Source of the DNA: Planctomycetota bacterium
GTDB lineage: Bacteria > Planctomycetota > Planctomycetia > Isosphaerales > Isosphaeraceae
Direction: 5' to 3'
Assembly: GCA_021818605.1 (NCBI GenBank)
Contig: JAKAUH010000828.1
Span: 1-9,128, forward strand
Length of the DNA stretch: 9,128 nucleotides
The notes under the pieces were generated by a model. That model searched no databases. It was given only the letters and a program-made list of their open reading frames with translations, and was not told the origin of the DNA. The position numbers and the translations under genes are program-made. The stretch's first letter is position 1, and each line of letters opens with the position of its first letter. Of this stretch, positions 7,538 to 9,128 are shown one piece after another.

Positions 7538-7546
7538 ATTGTAGCA
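7538..7546 (-). promoter_or_regulatory. Extended -10 promoter element of Uma2 paralogue 2
   Basis: Read leftward: TGCTACAAT, a TGn-extended -10 with one mismatch to TATAAT, 53 bases before the start codon at 7484. No good -35 is seen. The same element in altered form precedes paralogue 1. It lies in the divergent gap shared with the membrane-protein gene. Confidence 0.5.
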
Positions 7547-7638
7547 CGGATATGGCTCTGGGGACGAGGCGGGCTGGTCGTCGCAATCGCCGTTCGGCGA
7601 GGCTTGAGTCGGCCGACGGGCCGGGGCCATGATCCGGC

Positions 7639-8160
7639 ATGCACGCCACCCGCGATCGTCTCCGCCTCTGGCATCTCATGCCGGCCGTCGCGATTCTGGC
7701 GGGGCTGCTCGCCGACAACATCACGTACGACGGCCAGGTCAGCACGTGGATCGCGTTTCTGATCCCGGCGGTCGTCCTGTCTTTTCCGATCACGATTGTC
7801 CTGGCCGAACGCCGGCTCGGCCCTGCCGTGTGGGTGACTTCCCTCGATCCGCTCGTGCTCCTGGTCTGCTGCCTCGCGAGGTGGGGCCTGCTCGTGCTCG
7901 TGCTCGTGCCTGAGGCGGCCTGGCGGATTCCCAAGCCTCTGTTCGTTTTGCCGGTCTCGTTCGTGATAGTCGGGGGCCCGATCATCTGGTTCGTCTATCT
8001 TCCCCTGATTTTCGCCATGACGTGCTGGAACGTGGCAAGGGGAAGGATCTCGCTCCGGCGAGGGTCCTTGCAGGTCTTGATCCCGCTCGCGGCCTTGCTG
8101 TCGGCGTCCGCAATCCTGTGGTGGGCCTTCGGCATACCTCTCAACGGCCTCTCTCGCTGA
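7639..8160 (+). CDS. Small multi-pass membrane protein of unknown function
   Basis: A 173-residue protein that I cannot assign to a named family. It has about five hydrophobic segments: residues 11-27, 37-56, 64-92, 100-127 and 144-166. The third and fourth are long and may be kinked or double. Charged stretches lie between them (AERRLG at 56-61, NVARGRISLRRG at 131-142), the second likely cytoplasmic by the positive-inside rule. The short basic head and 'RLRLWHLM' entry into the first segment resemble many uncharacterised planctomycete membrane proteins. Codon use is GC-rich at third positions and the amino-acid make-up is coherent, so it looks like a real gene. There is no clear ribosome binding site before 7639. 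It is the only plus-strand gene, divergent from Uma2 paralogue 2 and convergent with the kinase gene 34 bases downstream. Confidence 0.75.
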   Translation: MHATRDRLRLWHLMPAVAILAGLLADNITYDGQVSTWIAFLIPAVVLSFPITIVLAERRLGPAVWVTSLDPLVLLVCCLARWGLLVLVLVPEAAWRIPKPLFVLPVSFVIVGGPIIWFVYLPLIFAMTCWNVARGRISLRRGSLQVLIPLAALLSASAILWWAFGIPLNGLSR

Positions 8161-8181
8161 CGCCCGACCCGGCGACTCACC

Positions 8182-8196
8182 GACCGAATCTCGGTC
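8182..8196. terminator. Short hairpin between convergent genes
   Basis: GACCGA (8182-8187) and TCGGTC (8191-8196) form a perfect six-base-pair stem with a three-base loop, between the convergent membrane-protein and kinase genes. It overlaps the kinase stop codon (8195-8197). No T-run follows on either strand, so a terminator role is only possible. Confidence 0.25.
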
Positions 8197-9128
8197 AATC
8201 CATCGCCTCCAGCGCCCCGCCCACGGCGCGCAGCCAGGTGGCGACGGCCACGGCGCCGGGGTCGGGGTGGCCCAGGGCGCGGTCGCCGAGATAACTCGAT
8301 CGTCCCCGCCTCGGAGCCATCGACGCCGTCGCCTCGGCCCCGCGCTCGGCCGCGGCGACGGCCTGATTCAGCGCCGCAATCGGTGAGGTTCCAGCGTGCA
8401 GGCCCGACATAAAAGCCTCGGAGGCTGGAACCAGGGCATCCAGCATCGTCCGATCGCCGACGGAGGCGCCGCCGAGTTCGCCGATCCCGGCCGCGCCAGC
8501 CTGGAGGGCCTCGGCCCAGGCCATTGCGGCCTCGGGGTCATTCGAGCGCAGGCTGGCGGAGGACCGGAGCAGCAGCATGGCATAAAGAGGCCCGGACGTG
8601 CCGCCCAGGGCGCGCTGGAGGGTCAGGGCCAGCCGGTGCAGCGTCGCGGCCGGGTCGTCGAACGGACACGAGGGCAACGCGTCCAGGACGGCCCGCGCTC
8701 CTCGTGTCAGGCTGATTCCGAGATCGCCGTCGCCGACGGCCTGGTCGAGCTCGGTCAACCGGGCCTCGGCGTCGATCAACGACCGGGCGGCCGCCTCGAT
8801 CGCGGCGCCGAGGCGACGGCCCCGCTCGGTCGTCGGCGGGCCGGCGGCCGGCCTGGGTTCCGGCGCCGGCGCAGTGGCAGCGACGGTCGACCGCGATCGC
8901 GGCCGGTCCGCCGCGTTGGGCCACGCGGGGGCATCGGTCGGGGCGTCCAGCCGGGCGAGGCGATGATCGTCCACCGGGAGCACCGTCAACGACACGCCGG
9001 CCATCTCCAGGGCCGACAGGAACGTCCCGGCGTAGACCCTTTCCACCCGCCGGCCGCTCTGCTCCAGAACCTCGATGGCATGACGCGCGACGATCGCCAG
9101 CTCCATGGCCGGCGTACCGCCCAGGTTG
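8195..9128 (-). CDS. dhaK: Fused dihydroxyacetone kinase, DhaK C-terminus plus complete DhaL domain (5' end off right edge)
   Basis: The visible 310 codons start inside the DhaK (DAK1) domain, with NLGGTPAMELAIVARHAI at the edge and TFLSALEMAGVSLTVL, then LDAPTDAPAWP closing that domain. An Ala/Pro-rich linker of about 30 residues follows, then a DhaL (DAK2) domain. Its ADP-Mg site is ELDQAVGDGDLG, with the three expected aspartates. It also has LGGTSGPLYAMLL, GGASVGDRTMLDALVPA and RGRSSYLGDRALGHPDPGA, all DAK2 hallmarks. Such one-chain enzymes phosphorylate dihydroxyacetone (or glyceraldehyde) with ATP, in contrast to the split, PTS-dependent DhaKLM (family knowledge). The histidine that binds dihydroxyacetone lies in the missing part. 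The ATG at 9106 is internal, since the homology continues upstream of it. It is convergent with the membrane-protein gene. Confidence 0.92.
   Translation of the reverse strand, partial: NLGGTPAMELAIVARHAIEVLEQSGRRVERVYAGTFLSALEMAGVSLTVLPVDDHRLARLDAPTDAPAWPNAADRPRSRSTVAATAPAPEPRPAAGPPTTERGRRLGAAIEAAARSLIDAEARLTELDQAVGDGDLGISLTRGARAVLDALPSCPFDDPAATLHRLALTLQRALGGTSGPLYAMLLLRSSASLRSNDPEAAMAWAEALQAGAAGIGELGGASVGDRTMLDALVPASEAFMSGLHAGTSPIAALNQAVAAAERGAEATASMAPRRGRSSYLGDRALGHPDPGAVAVATWLRAVGGALEAMD

Noticed and set aside
7485..7985. In-frame N-terminal extension of Uma2 paralogue 2
   Set aside because: It would run antisense to the membrane-protein gene and across an extended -10 element. The paralogue starts at the equivalent of 7484 with a conserved GGAGG.

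Overview
This is a GC-rich window (roughly two thirds G+C by eye), densely coded and mostly on the minus strand. It looks like a piece of a planctomycete chromosome, most likely near the Isosphaeraceae. Three things suggest this: tandem Uma2-family (DUF820) nuclease genes of the type that is greatly expanded in planctomycetes and cyanobacteria; a small membrane protein with an N-terminal 'RLWHLM' entry; and a short CAGTGGT heptamer array. The placement is inferred from gene content; there is no rRNA or marker gene.

Layout, left to right. Positions 1-1621 (minus) hold the N-terminal 540 codons of a YhaN/Rad50-like coiled-coil ATPase that runs off the left edge. A 182-base gap follows, carrying a pentamer array with a perfect G-quadruplex motif. 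Positions 1804-2574 (minus) encode a classical short-chain dehydrogenase with its own extended -10 promoter. Positions 2753-4897 (minus) hold a two-gene cassette: an AAA ATPase (RloA-like) followed by an RloB-family TOPRIM-type protein. A promoter at 4960-4987 precedes it. This pair has the make-up of RloAB/AbiL-type anti-phage modules and is the best candidate for a defence system here. Positions 5045-6073 (minus) encode an aldo/keto reductase. Positions 6118-6771 and 6882-7484 (minus) are two tandem Uma2 paralogues from a recent duplication (offset 719 bases) that copied the promoter and ribosome binding site as well. The first paralogue ends inside the heptamer array, which also forms most of the gap before the aldo/keto reductase start. 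Positions 7639-8160 (plus) encode a small multi-pass membrane protein of unknown function, the only plus-strand gene. Positions 8195-9128 (minus) hold the C-terminal part of a fused DhaK-DhaL dihydroxyacetone kinase that runs off the right edge.

The window is a mixture. Housekeeping-type metabolic genes (SDR, AKR, DHA kinase) alternate with nucleic-acid-related ATPases and nucleases (YhaN-like, RloA/RloB, two Uma2). The RloA-RloB pair and the Uma2 tandem look like separately transcribed accessory modules set between metabolic genes. No tRNA, rRNA, CRISPR array, transposase or integrase was seen.
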